A stretch of 64,000 nucleotides of DNA from assembly GCF_900103125.1 (NCBI RefSeq), contig NZ_FNJV01000003.1, positions 496,001-560,000 of the forward strand. Reading direction: 5' to 3'. A model generated the notes under the pieces. That model saw nothing but the letters and a program-made list of their open reading frames with translations, was not told the origin of the DNA and made no database searches. Position 1 is the stretch's first letter; every line of letters begins with the position of its first letter. The translations under genes and the position numbers were made by a program. The stretch is from Mucilaginibacter sp. OK268. GTDB lineage: Bacteria > Bacteroidota > Bacteroidia > Sphingobacteriales > Sphingobacteriaceae. Of this stretch, positions 36,897 to 46,065 are shown in pieces.

Positions 36897-38186
36897 TTAA
36901 AAAGTCCATTTTTTGATCCTATGGCCATAAAATGCGTAAAAAACCAGGTAGCCATAACAAGGCAATAATACCATATAGGCTTGTTGTAAACTAAACTGAT
37001 CTGCAAAGTAGCCGTAAAAAAGCGGCAGGATCGCATTGCCGCACAATCCCATAATTAACAACGAAGCGCCTATTTTTAAATGCTTACCCAAGTTATTGAG
37101 TGCCAGCGGCCAGATACCAGCCCAGATCATGGAATTTGCAAAGCCCAAAAGCACAATAAACCATAAAGATATATGTGCATAATGGCCAATGAGATTAATC
37201 TGGCCCCTGCAAATAACAACAAAGATCGAGAAAACAGATCCAAGTACCGTACAAATACGAAGCGCGTTCTTTTGAGATATCGCCCAGGGAATTAAACAGA
37301 TCCCCATCAGGTAACCGCATATGGTTGCAAACAGTGTATAAGACGGCAATACCTTAGCCTCTGCTAATGGCATTCCCATGCTTTGCGCATATGGTATGAT
37401 AGTATCTATTGCAATAACCTGCGAGCCAACATGGAAAAAGATCGCAAAAACGCCTAGCACCAGATGAGGAAAATGATAGATCCTTGTCTTGTTAAATTCG
37501 TCCCGGAGCTCTTCATTATCGCCCACTTTATCAATTTCGGGTAGCGGTGAATATCTGATCAATATGCCAAGCAAAGCGAGTATACTGCCCACAAAAGCGT
37601 ATGGCGGTATAACACGTTTAATGAGCATATCCAATGCCAATTTTTTATGACTATCGTCCATCAACTGAATATCTTTGAATAATTGACTATCACCTGGTTT
37701 AATGATTACAGCGGCCAATAGCAAGGGCGCAATTATACCTGCCGTTTTATTGCAGATCCCCATCATACTGATCCTTTGGGCTGCCCGATCTTTTGCTCCC
37801 AGTATAGTAACGTAAGGGTTAGCGGCGGTTTGCAATATGGCCAATCCAATACCGATAATAAAAAGGCCTGTAAGAAACAGATAATATGACCTGATCATAG
37901 CTGCAGGAATAAAAATGAATGCCCCAATAGACATAATCCAAAACCCAATCATCATACCCTTTTTGAATCCGGTCCTTTTCAACAAATACGAAGACGGAAT
38001 TGAAATTACGAGATAAGAAATATAGAAAGCAAATGTGACCAAATACGACTGAAAATTTGTAAGCTGGCAGGCTATTTTGAAATAAGGTATAAGTATCGCA
38101 TTAATCCACGTTGCAAAACCGAACACAAAAAATACAATACAAATGATCATCAAGGGTATTATATTTTTAGATAACTGGTCTTTCAT
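36897..38186 (-). CDS. nagP: Sugar MFS transporter, NagP/FucP type
   Basis: A 429-residue inner-membrane carrier with about 12 hydrophobic helices. The early IVFFVFGFATWINAILIPYFK and later LQTAANPYVTILG are typical of the FucP/NagP branch of the major facilitator superfamily, which imports fucose, glucose/galactose or N-acetylglucosamine with protons. The next two genes are nagA and nagB, so GlcNAc is the likely cargo. The gene starts the nagPAB unit; the promoter and operator are within 77 bases of its ATG. The imported sugar is not phosphorylated by this class of carrier, so a GlcNAc kinase is needed and is not seen in the window. Confidence 0.88.
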   Translation of the reverse strand: MKDQLSKNIIPLMIICIVFFVFGFATWINAILIPYFKIACQLTNFQSYLVTFAFYISYLVISIPSSYLLKRTGFKKGMMIGFWIMSIGAFIFIPAAMIRSYYLFLTGLFIIGIGLAILQTAANPYVTILGAKDRAAQRISMMGICNKTAGIIAPLLLAAVIIKPGDSQLFKDIQLMDDSHKKLALDMLIKRVIPPYAFVGSILALLGILIRYSPLPEIDKVGDNEELRDEFNKTRIYHFPHLVLGVFAIFFHVGSQVIAIDTIIPYAQSMGMPLAEAKVLPSYTLFATICGYLMGICLIPWAISQKNALRICTVLGSVFSIFVVICRGQINLIGHYAHISLWFIVLLGFANSMIWAGIWPLALNNLGKHLKIGASLLIMGLCGNAILPLFYGYFADQFSLQQAYMVLLPCYGYLVFYAFYGHRIKKWTF

Positions 38187-38218
38187 AAAATGAGCAATTC
38201 TAATTGGCAGTGATAGTA

Positions 38219-38236
38219 TTCGTGTACGTACACGAA
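38219..38236. promoter_or_regulatory. LacI-type operator of nagP-nagA-nagB
   Basis: The sequence ttcgtgtacgtacacgaa is a perfect 18-bp palindrome, the best copy of the set. It begins inside the predicted -7 box and ends 33 bases before the nagP ATG. Confidence 0.8.
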
Positions 38237-38263
38237 GATAAATTAATTATATCTTTCTGGCAA
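38233..38263 (-). promoter_or_regulatory. Predicted promoter of nagP-nagA-nagB
   Basis: On the minus strand TTG (38263-38261), 20 bases, then TATCTTCG (38240-38233), continuing straight into TGTACGTACACG. The spacing and overlap are identical to those before the GH16-like gene. Confidence 0.65.
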
Positions 38264-38799
38264 GCATTTTCGATACTAATTTAAAATGCTTGCAAAAAGC
38301 AAAAATAAGAAGCAACTATCTGATGCTGAAGAGATCATTACCCCATATTACATAGTTTGCTGCTCATATACCAAGAACCTAAAAAAGACTGATATAATTA
38401 ATCGCTTTATAAATATTACCACAATCGAAACTACAAGCCGTACCAATATCCCCTTAATTCCTGAGCCCTTGCCATACTTCGGATGCCAATCACTGTTGGG
38501 TTCACTAAATGCGCCTTTTACAATTAAACACTTATAGAAGCCAGTTTCTTCAAATTTTCTATAAAAAAGTTCGCAAGCCGCGGTCATTTATCTCATCTTG
38601 TTTTAACATTTTGCAATAGGAAACCAATTTTAGCACAATTTGCTCAATAGCATTTGTTGTTTCATATTTATTTGTTATATTGTATTGTCGGAACATAAAA
38701 AGTTGGCTTGTAAGCTATCAACCTCATGAAGTTATGAGAGGTTTATTTCCCCTTCCCATTTTAGAGTATTGACGTTATTTTACGCTTTGATATATACTC
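38264..38799. other. Gene-free stretch with repeat relic, 536 bases
   Basis: It holds the second copy of the degenerate repeat (about 38400-38590). The right part (38590-38799) should carry the promoter of the CheB/CheR kinase gene, but no clear consensus was found. A minus-strand frame at 38348-38587 is open for 79 codons but looks like a remnant. Confidence 0.5.
38430..38587 (-). repeat. Degenerate dispersed repeat, copy 2 (gene relic)
   Basis: Bases 38518-38573 match 12725-12780 (47 of 56, no gaps) in the same orientation. Similarity is also visible around CCTGAGC (38459-38465 and 12669-12675). The open frame starts MTAACELFYRKFEETGFYK, with a stop just before its Met, and its C-terminal half becomes a low-complexity hydrophobic stretch. 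It is probably the remains of the same gene as copy 1. Confidence 0.5.
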
Positions 38800-41700
38800 A
38801 TGCCAACTTCTCAACCTCATTATATTATTGCAATTGGCGCATCAGCAGGCAGTACTGAAGAAATTAACGCCTTTTTCGATCACACACCTTTAGATGATGT
38901 TTCCTATATAATTGTGCAACATTTGTCAGTTGACTTTAAAAGCAGAATGGTTGAATTACTCGCCAGACATAGTAAACTTAAAGTTGAAGAGGCTGTGCAT
39001 AATATGGAAGTTAAAAGGAATCAGGTTTACCTGATTCCTAATGATAAATTTATGACCATCAGTAACAACAGGCTTCAATTAACAGAGAAAAAAACTGCAA
39101 AAGGTCCGCATTTAACTATCAATACCTTATTCACTTCACTTGCCGTGGATGCCGGCCCAAAGGCCATCGGGGTCATTTTATCTGGATTAGGCTCTGATGG
39201 AACCGAGGGTGTTAGTTCTATAAAAACAGCTGGGGGGATGGTGTTAGTCCGTAATCCTGAAACAACCGAATACAGCAGCATGCCTGCTCATGCTATAGCC
39301 ACGGGAATGGTAGATTTTATTTTAGAACCAGAATTCATGCCGGGAGTTATTGAAGATTATGTAAAACATCAAGGAGATGTAAAATATAAAGGAGAATTAA
39401 TAGCAGATGAAAAGAGCGATGAAAAATACATCACAGCCATCATCGCATTGATAAAAGAAAAGTCGCCGCTTGATTTTTCCGATTATAAACAAACCACCAT
39501 ACTCAGAAGAACTAAAAGAAGAGCGGCTTATAAAAACTTCACCAAGCTCTCAGATTATCTGGAGTTCCTAAAATCGACCCCCGAAGAGGTTGAGGTCCTG
39601 GCGACAAATTTTCTGATAAGTGTTACAGCTTTTTTCAGGGATAAGGTGGCATTTGACATTATTAGGGATACCGTATTTCCCGACCTACTATCCAGGATCA
39701 CTCCCGACGAAGAACTGAAAATATGGGTAGCTGGGTGCGCAACCGGCGAAGAAGTGTACTCTTTGGCTATACTAATTACTGAACAGCTCAATGCTAATTC
39801 ACAAAATAACGTTGTTAAGATTTTTGCTACTGATATTGATAGCGCTGCGCTTGCATACGCAAGCAAAGGTATATATCCCAAAGCGGCTATTAAAAATATA
39901 CCCTGGGAACAAATTAATAATTTTTTCCTTAAAGAAGGAAATGATTACCGGATAAAACCAGAAATACGCAAAATGGTCATATTTGCGCAGCATGACCTTG
40001 TAAAAAATCCGCCTTATTGCAATATGCATTTTATCAGTTGCCGCAATCTGCTGATTTATATGACCCCTGTTTTGCAAAAAAAAATATTTACATTGCTTTT
40101 ATTCGGGCTTAAAATGGATGGGTATTTATTCCTGGGTACTAGCGAAAACCCCATGCCGATCATCAATAACCTGGAAATAATAGATAAAAAATGGAAGATC
40201 TATAAAAACATCAAACCAAAGCAAGCAGTAAGTTTCGATGCCTTTTCAATGCCTGACTTACAGGACATCAAAAGAGCTGCCCCAACCCAATCCATGGAAG
40301 ATTCTTCAAAAAATACAAACTATACCACGGCCGATGCCATGCTTTTAAATTTGGCAACCCAACTGGACCATCTTGCTATTTGTGTTGATGAACATAACAA
40401 CGTGTTAAAGTCATACGGCGATCCGACAAAATATTTTCTACAAAAATATTTCACCTCACACCTTCCTGACTTATTGCCCAAACCACTTGCAGTAGCCTTT
40501 AATATATTGATTAACAATACATTAAAAACAAATAAAAGTAGCCAAATTAATGGAATAAAAATAAAAACCGGTAAACATACCATTAAAGTAAATATAACTT
40601 TAGATCCTTTGCAGCAAAAGAAAGGCGAAAAAAAGTTACTGATGGTAACGCTAAGGGAAGACAAGTTAACTAAAGATAAGCAATTAACAGCGGATACCTT
40701 ATTTGATGAACACACATCGCTTAATCAGTATTGCATAAACCTGGAAGAAGAAGTAAAGGAATTAAAAGACAAGCTTCAGGCATCATATGAGAGGCTTAAT
40801 GCATCTAATGAAAATATGCTGTCTTTTAACGAAGAATTGATCTCTGCAAATGAAGAAATGCAAAGCACCAACGAGGAAATGCAATCAGTAAATGAAGAGC
40901 TTCATACTATTAATGCCGACTATCAACTTAAAAACAAAGAGCTTGTTGAGCTCAACGATGATCTTAATAATTATTTCCGTAGTAATATTAATGGGCAATT
41001 GTTTATCAACAACGATCTGGTTTTAATGAAGTTTTCGCCAGGTGCTGTGAAACAAATTAACTTACTGGAAACTGATATTGGCAGGCCATTAAGTAATATT
41101 TCTACCAACATTAAATTTGATACCATCATTGATGATATTAAACAGGTACTTACAACCGGTACAACACTTACAAAGGAGGTAGAAACTAACAATAATCACT
41201 GGTATCAAATGATGATTATGCCATACATACGGGCAAATCACAAAAATAACGGCGCAGTTATCACGTTTAACGATATCACTGAGCTAAAAAGCGCTCAAAA
41301 TGCGCTTGATAAAAAGAATAAAAGTTTACTGCGGATAAATACAGATCTGGATCATTTTGTTCATGCTACATCACATGATCTTTTAGCCCCCTTAGGTAAT
41401 ATCGAAGCGAGCATCAATGAATTGAATAATTTGACCTTGTCTGAAGCCGAAGTGATCGACTTTTTAAATATCATCAATTTATCTATTAAACAGTTTAGAG
41501 AGTTAGTTACAGAAATAGCCACAATTGCTAAAATAGAAAGTGATATGTTGGTTTTAGAACTTGTTGATTTAGATGAGATCATTAACAGTGTTACCTGGAG
41601 TCTGCAAAATCAAATCAAGACAACAGGAGCAATTATTAACCGGGATATTAAAGAAAAAAAGATCCTATTCTCAAAAAAGAATTTGAGAAGCATTATATAT

Positions 41701-42009
41701 AACCTGATTTCCAATGCTATCAAATACAAGCGTGATTTATCGCCGGTGATCAATATTGATACTGTAAGAGATGGGGATAATGTGATTATTGCCGTACAGG
41801 ATAACGGGACCGGTATAGCCAAAGAAAAACTTCAGAAAGTTTTTGAGATGTATACCCGGTTTAGCCAAGATACCGAGGGGAATGGTATCGGTTTATATCT
41901 CGCCAAAAAAATTGTGGATGGCGTAGGAGGTAATATCATTGTAGAAAGCGAACTGGGCGTTGGCAGCAAATTTATAATACACTTAATGGCCAAACCATCG
42001 GGTGTTTAA
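38800..42009 (+). CDS. CheB-CheR-PAS-histidine kinase fusion protein
   Basis: A 1069-residue soluble signalling protein. The CheB methylesterase domain (about 5-190) has the triad Ser15 (GASAGS), His41 (VQHLS) and Asp133 (GSDGT). The CheR methyltransferase (about 210-475) has the SAM loop AGCATGEEVYSLA at 311-323. A coiled coil (about 640-720) carries the NEEL/NEEM repeats typical of this family. A PAS domain (about 725-835) follows, then a HisKA with His859 (TSHDL) and an HATPase with DNGTGI and GNGIGLYLAKKIV. No receiver domain is attached, and no other chemotaxis genes are near. It probably phosphorylates a separate regulator; the convergent REC-CRP gene 47 bases away is the obvious candidate. 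Confidence 0.92.
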   Translation: MPTSQPHYIIAIGASAGSTEEINAFFDHTPLDDVSYIIVQHLSVDFKSRMVELLARHSKLKVEEAVHNMEVKRNQVYLIPNDKFMTISNNRLQLTEKKTAKGPHLTINTLFTSLAVDAGPKAIGVILSGLGSDGTEGVSSIKTAGGMVLVRNPETTEYSSMPAHAIATGMVDFILEPEFMPGVIEDYVKHQGDVKYKGELIADEKSDEKYITAIIALIKEKSPLDFSDYKQTTILRRTKRRAAYKNFTKLSDYLEFLKSTPEEVEVLATNFLISVTAFFRDKVAFDIIRDTVFPDLLSRITPDEELKIWVAGCATGEEVYSLAILITEQLNANSQNNVVKIFATDIDSAALAYASKGIYPKAAIKNIPWEQINNFFLKEGNDYRIKPEIRKMVIFAQHDLVKNPPYCNMHFISCRNLLIYMTPVLQKKIFTLLLFGLKMDGYLFLGTSENPMPIINNLEIIDKKWKIYKNIKPKQAVSFDAFSMPDLQDIKRAAPTQSMEDSSKNTNYTTADAMLLNLATQLDHLAICVDEHNNVLKSYGDPTKYFLQKYFTSHLPDLLPKPLAVAFNILINNTLKTNKSSQINGIKIKTGKHTIKVNITLDPLQQKKGEKKLLMVTLREDKLTKDKQLTADTLFDEHTSLNQYCINLEEEVKELKDKLQASYERLNASNENMLSFNEELISANEEMQSTNEEMQSVNEELHTINADYQLKNKELVELNDDLNNYFRSNINGQLFINNDLVLMKFSPGAVKQINLLETDIGRPLSNISTNIKFDTIIDDIKQVLTTGTTLTKEVETNNNHWYQMMIMPYIRANHKNNGAVITFNDITELKSAQNALDKKNKSLLRINTDLDHFVHATSHDLLAPLGNIEASINELNNLTLSEAEVIDFLNIINLSIKQFRELVTEIATIAKIESDMLVLELVDLDEIINSVTWSLQNQIKTTGAIINRDIKEKKILFSKKNLRSIIYNLISNAIKYKRDLSPVINIDTVRDGDNVIIAVQDNGTGIAKEKLQKVFEMYTRFSQDTEGNGIGLYLAKKIVDGVGGNIIVESELGVGSKFIIHLMAKPSGV

Positions 42010-42056
42010 TGTTCCCGAATAACCCAGTTAAAAACTTGTAAACCAGTAGTTGCCTC

Positions 42057-43115
42057 TCAGTTTTTAATTCTTTCCAGGCGATTGGGTTCCAGAATGGTAA
42101 TATGACCGGATTTTTTTTCAATCAACCCTTCTTCTATAAAATCCGTTAGTGTCCGGCTTACGGTTTCCATAGCCATGCCAGCCATACCGGCTAATTCCTC
42201 CCGGGATATTTTCAGCAGTAAGAAATCATCTGATTTTTTGTTGAGCCTTAACAAGGTTTGGGCCAATCGTTTTCTGACAGAATTATAAGCAAGCTCCAGC
42301 ATCTGGTCTTCTTTCTCAGATATATCTGTTGAAAGCAATCGTAAAAACTGCTGACTGATAGATGGGTAGCGGGCTAATAATGATAAAACAGTATCTTTAG
42401 GCAGCAGGCACACGGTAGCATCTTCAACCGCTACCGCACTTTCTTTATATACTTCATTTAACAACAAAGCATTTACGCCTAAATAATTATCTGCTTTGTA
42501 TAAACCCGTCATGAATTCCCTCCCGTCGTCTGATAATTTTGTGGTTTTTATGCATCCTTCCAATACGAGGTATATACCGGTTGGTTGATCGCCATCGTAG
42601 TATAAAATCTGTTTCTTTTTAACCTGGCGTATCTTTCTGCTGGCTATTAAAGCTTTTAATTCGATCTCTTCGTCCTTGGGATTGTTTGTAAGTATATCCA
42701 TACTTTTCATCGTCCGGTTAAACGAAATCTTTCGTGTTTCATTTTTATTTAACCGGCATACCACTGAACTAATTAATTCTGTACTGTTAACCGGCTTAAT
42801 AATATAATCGTCGGCTCCCAGTTGCATCCCTTTTCTAAAATCCAGGGGATCATTTTTAGATGTTAAAAAAATAAATGGGATACTGGCAGTTTCCTGATTT
42901 TTACCCAATAATTGTAAAACATCGTAGCCGTCCAATTCGGGCATCATGACATCGCACAATATCAGGTCGGGTTTAATTTGTGACACTAATCCAACACCGG
43001 TTTTACCATTGCTGGCTTGTACTATGTTGTACCCTGCTTGTGTTAATACCTTTGTCGTGACGGCCCTCATCAGGTCATCATCGTCAATAATAAGTATACG
43101 TTCATTCATAATCAA
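42057..43115 (-). CDS. Response regulator with CRP/FNR-type output (REC-cNMP-HTH)
   Basis: A 352-residue protein. The receiver domain (about 5-125) has the acidic pocket DDDD (11-14), phospho-acceptor Asp55 (CDVMMPELDGY), Thr85 and Lys107 (IIKPVN). A CRP-like sensor domain (about 155-270) follows, then a CRP helix-turn-helix (about 290-350, ISREELAGMAGMAMETVSRT). In the ligand loop YLGVNALLLNEVYKESA, the Glu and Arg that bind cAMP in CRP are not conserved, so cAMP is unlikely as a ligand and phosphorylation may be the main input. It is convergent with the CheB/CheR kinase gene. The Met at 43109 is an equally good start. Confidence 0.92.
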   Translation of the reverse strand: MIMNERILIIDDDDLMRAVTTKVLTQAGYNIVQASNGKTGVGLVSQIKPDLILCDVMMPELDGYDVLQLLGKNQETASIPFIFLTSKNDPLDFRKGMQLGADDYIIKPVNSTELISSVVCRLNKNETRKISFNRTMKSMDILTNNPKDEEIELKALIASRKIRQVKKKQILYYDGDQPTGIYLVLEGCIKTTKLSDDGREFMTGLYKADNYLGVNALLLNEVYKESAVAVEDATVCLLPKDTVLSLLARYPSISQQFLRLLSTDISEKEDQMLELAYNSVRKRLAQTLLRLNKKSDDFLLLKISREELAGMAGMAMETVSRTLTDFIEEGLIEKKSGHITILEPNRLERIKN

Positions 43116-43444
43116 TAAGATTAAAGTTATTAGGGTAACTTATATTTAACTCGTTATAGGCAGATCAGAATTTTTTCAACTTAACAATTAAAAAACAGCA
43201 TTCTAAAACATCCGGAGTTTATCTGTCCCGATTATGATTCGAAAAGATGCGCACTCGGTTTAGGTTGTAAATAAAATTTTATTAGTTATAAAATTGGCAA
43301 ATGATATAGTTTTTGATAAACTCAGTTATTTTATAGGGATACACAAATTTACAATTAATATTTGTAAATTAAACCCGTAAAGGGCCAATATATACCTATA
43401 GAGGGTCATTTTAGTGTTTAAACACTTTCTTTTAATTGTTTTTA
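43116..43444. other. Gene-free spacer, 329 bases
   Basis: AT-rich sequence between two minus-strand genes. It must hold the promoter of the REC-CRP gene, but no clear consensus box, hairpin or repeat was found. Confidence 0.5.
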
Positions 43445-44974
43445 TCACACTATTGGCTTTGAAATATCCTGAAATATACCTGCAATTTTTTGACAGGCCC
43501 CCTCTCTAAATTCCGAGTAACTTATTACCCTTATCCGCCTCGGATTCCCCGCCAATGTAATTATGTCAGCCTCTATATCAAATGTTAATCCTTTTGTTAG
43601 CGCCTGGTTATAAACCTGATTGATCAAATTTCGGTCGCTCCCTTTCTTAAACAACTTTATAATAATATCAAAATCAATCTCAACACCTACGGGTATATCT
43701 AATATATCCATGGAAACTTTACTCCAGGAGGTTTTCTTATTTTTGAGGTCGAACTTCCACGTCCCAATCCGAGCTATTTCGTTGGCTTTTCCTAAAATTT
43801 CCGACACATCATCTTTTTCACTATCCCGAGTTTTTAAAACAGAAATATCTTCTGTACTTATTAATAACCCACTTATCGCATTTTTATCGTTGTACCAGGG
43901 TCTTACCTCCCATTTTATCCAAGTTTTTGTTCCATCATTTTTTTCGATCAATTCTTCATCACATCTATTAATCTTTCCTTGCATTGATGTTTTATAAACC
44001 TCTTTAAACTTTAACTTTTCGCCCAATAAGCCCGGGTTATAAACCGTACCGGTTAAGTCGCCATTGGCGTAGTTGTGATCCTTTAACCATTTATTTGAAA
44101 ATGCCAGGTAGTGCATATTTTTATCGAGCATGGCCAGAGCTATTGGAGCCTGAGAAACAAATATGTAACATAGATCAGCGGTAATCCTGTGTATTTTTCC
44201 AAATGAATTATCTTCATTTTTATCATGAAGATATTTTTTATAGCAGGCAATGAAGTTTGAGGGATTAGAGAAGTTAAATATAACTGCCAATTGCTTTTTA
44301 CTGTATCGATCCTCTTCCAGGTATTTTTCAGCTAACTCCATTTGCAGGTTTCTGTAATAGGTAAAAACGCTCATGTTGAATTTGGCTTTAAAATCCCGTT
44401 TCAATTTTGACTCCGATATAAAATGGAGTTTTGAAAGTTTCGAAATTCCCGGGAACCCTGTAAACAAACATGATTTCAATGTAACGTCAACATCGTTGAA
44501 TACACTTTCGGCCAAATGATTAAAACTTTTTAAATCATCATATTTACCTGGTACGTTTGGTAAATTTTTATTTTCATCATTAGCTATATCTTTTATATGG
44601 ACAAAAAAACCGTCTATTTTCCCATTTTCAGAATCAGGGCTATAAGTTACAGCGCTTTTCTTTATTTCGCCAGCGGGCGTCTTTATTTCGCATTCAAAGC
44701 GTTGCACCTTCCCTTCAAGTACATTGGTCATATAAGGTAAGCTTCCCTGAAAAGAATCGCCCAATAACTCCTTTATTTCTATTGTATTAATCATAGTATC
44801 GAGCTGCCTGCCAAACCACAGGGCAAAGGCTTCGGTCGCATATCGGCATATCAGGTTCCGATCCCAATAAGCAACCATCGCAATCGATTGGTCCATCATT
44901 TCAACTTCTGGTATACTATGTTTGTTAACCATGTTACTCATAAGGGTTAGTATATTTTTTGTGAATAACCACAC
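43445..44974 (-). CDS. PAS-AraC-PAS-PAS regulator
   Basis: A 509-residue protein with an unusual order. An N-terminal PAS domain (about 25-131, SIAMVAYWDRNLICRYAT) is followed by an AraC-type double helix-turn-helix in the middle (about 168-252, ISESKLKRDFKAKFNMSVFTYYR and AVIFNFSNPSNFIACYKK). Two more PAS domains follow (about 270-380 and 400-509, ALAMLDKNMHYLAFSNKW and GTWKFDLKNKKTSWS). No kinase or receiver domain is present. It is probably a one-component transcription regulator that senses small ligands or redox state through PAS; that is inference. Met15 is an alternative start (MVNKHSIPEVEMM), which removes a hydrophobic beginning that looks unlike the rest. Confidence 0.85.
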   Translation of the reverse strand: MWLFTKNILTLMSNMVNKHSIPEVEMMDQSIAMVAYWDRNLICRYATEAFALWFGRQLDTMINTIEIKELLGDSFQGSLPYMTNVLEGKVQRFECEIKTPAGEIKKSAVTYSPDSENGKIDGFFVHIKDIANDENKNLPNVPGKYDDLKSFNHLAESVFNDVDVTLKSCLFTGFPGISKLSKLHFISESKLKRDFKAKFNMSVFTYYRNLQMELAEKYLEEDRYSKKQLAVIFNFSNPSNFIACYKKYLHDKNEDNSFGKIHRITADLCYIFVSQAPIALAMLDKNMHYLAFSNKWLKDHNYANGDLTGTVYNPGLLGEKLKFKEVYKTSMQGKINRCDEELIEKNDGTKTWIKWEVRPWYNDKNAISGLLISTEDISVLKTRDSEKDDVSEILGKANEIARIGTWKFDLKNKKTSWSKVSMDILDIPVGVEIDFDIIIKLFKKGSDRNLINQVYNQALTKGLTFDIEADIITLAGNPRRIRVISYSEFREGACQKIAGIFQDISKPIV

Positions 44975-45348
44975 TAAAAAAAATGAAGTTATTCAACGAT
45001 AAAATAGCAACGATGTTGATTTGAGACGCATCATCAGCTTATTTATGATTTTTCAAATTAAAGCTCCTGAACAAGCCAATGTTAAAGACCTTGTCCTGAG
45101 CTTAAACAGAAATAATAAATTAGGTAGTATGGCTACGGAATATATTGGTTATGGCGAATCTATCATTAAATTTAGTGTTTTTAATAAAGATTCCATCATT
45201 ATCTTTTCTTAACTTAATTAAAATAAACACCCGTTTCTTGTTTGCTACAGATCAAATCTCCAGGCTAAAAACAAATAAAGCCATTGACCAGATAGTCAAC
45301 GGCTTCGTTTATTCTCAAAATTTATAGGGTATATAAACAGGTTGCTGA
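44975..45348. other. Spacer between two regulators, 374 bases
   Basis: It contains one weak plus-strand small-ORF candidate (45045-45212) and otherwise nothing recognisable. It must hold the promoter of the PAS-AraC gene. Confidence 0.45.
45045..45212 (+). CDS. Possible small protein of 55 residues
   Basis: The frame begins MIFQIKAPEQANVKDLV and ends SVFNKDSIIIFS. Its composition is ordinary for a folded alpha/beta peptide, and it does not overlap another gene. There is no Shine-Dalgarno sequence, but such sites are often weak in this phylum. A TTG at 45021 would extend it by eight residues. The family was not recognised; it could be chance. Confidence 0.25.
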   Translation: MIFQIKAPEQANVKDLVLSLNRNNKLGSMATEYIGYGESIIKFSVFNKDSIIIFS

Positions 45349-45801
45349 TTATCTGGTCCAATCATTATCTGAGTGCGGATCATGGTCTTTTATTTCGTGG
45401 CTTAACGCTTCGTTAAATTTCTCCAATAACTTAATATACCTGTCCATCCAATAGTAGATAGCAGTTGAAGGTTGTTCAACTCCGTTTGGTATTTCGGTAA
45501 AAGGCTCTTCTATTGCATTATTGCTTTTTTGGGCAAAGTCATCAGGAAATTCGTTAGAAAAATCGTGTCCAATCACAAAACCGATTTTACAGATAATATC
45601 AAAACTCAGTTTCTCCATTTCAAACCAATTGTAAATAGTACGTCGGCTCACATTTAGCCGCCTGGCGAGTTCGCTAATACCCATAGGATCTCTTCGAACC
45701 ACCCGCTCTACTACCTGGCCGTAATTCACATCAGAATAATTAGAAGCCTTCATAAGATTGTTATCATAACTCATAACCGGATAATCGATTTTATTATACA
45801 T
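45349..45801 (-). CDS. Small helix-turn-helix DNA-binding protein
   Basis: A 150-residue protein with one clear helix-turn-helix near residues 38-75 (PMGISELARRLNVSRRTIYNWF). A short helical region follows, then an acidic, disordered-looking middle and a helical C-terminus (IYYWMDRYIKLLEKFNEAL). The resemblance is to small XRE/Fis-like regulators, and no ligand-binding domain is present. Met10 or Met17 could be the true start. It lies just left of the end of the exopolysaccharide operon but is separated by 264 bases, so a role in its control is possible but unsupported. Confidence 0.7.
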   Translation of the reverse strand: MYNKIDYPVMSYDNNLMKASNYSDVNYGQVVERVVRRDPMGISELARRLNVSRRTIYNWFEMEKLSFDIICKIGFVIGHDFSNEFPDDFAQKSNNAIEEPFTEIPNGVEQPSTAIYYWMDRYIKLLEKFNEALSHEIKDHDPHSDNDWTR

Positions 45802-46065
45802 ACCTTGATTTTTTAATATATCTTCAATGTTATTAAAAGCTCTTACTGGTCGAAAAATGAACCTAATATAATAGTAACCAATCGTACCTTCTTAATTTTA
45901 AGATGCGTTTACTATTTCCAATCTGTTCAATTATCCACCTCGTTGCTATTATGTATGATAAAAATAAATCAATGAAAACACTAAAAAGTGATTTGCATCA
46001 CACTTAGCTGTGATTTTGAACAATATGATTTACAAGGTATCTTGGAATATATTTTATTATTTAAG

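Noticed and set aside
36881..37036. Upstream extension of nagA
   Set aside because: It overlaps nagP, its residues do not resemble NagA proteins, and a good ATG with normal NagA sequence is at 36880.
38348..38587. 79-codon open frame on the minus strand as an intact gene
   Set aside because: A stop lies just before its Met, the C-terminal half is low-complexity hydrophobic, and the conserved part matches another degenerate copy, so it is treated as a relic.
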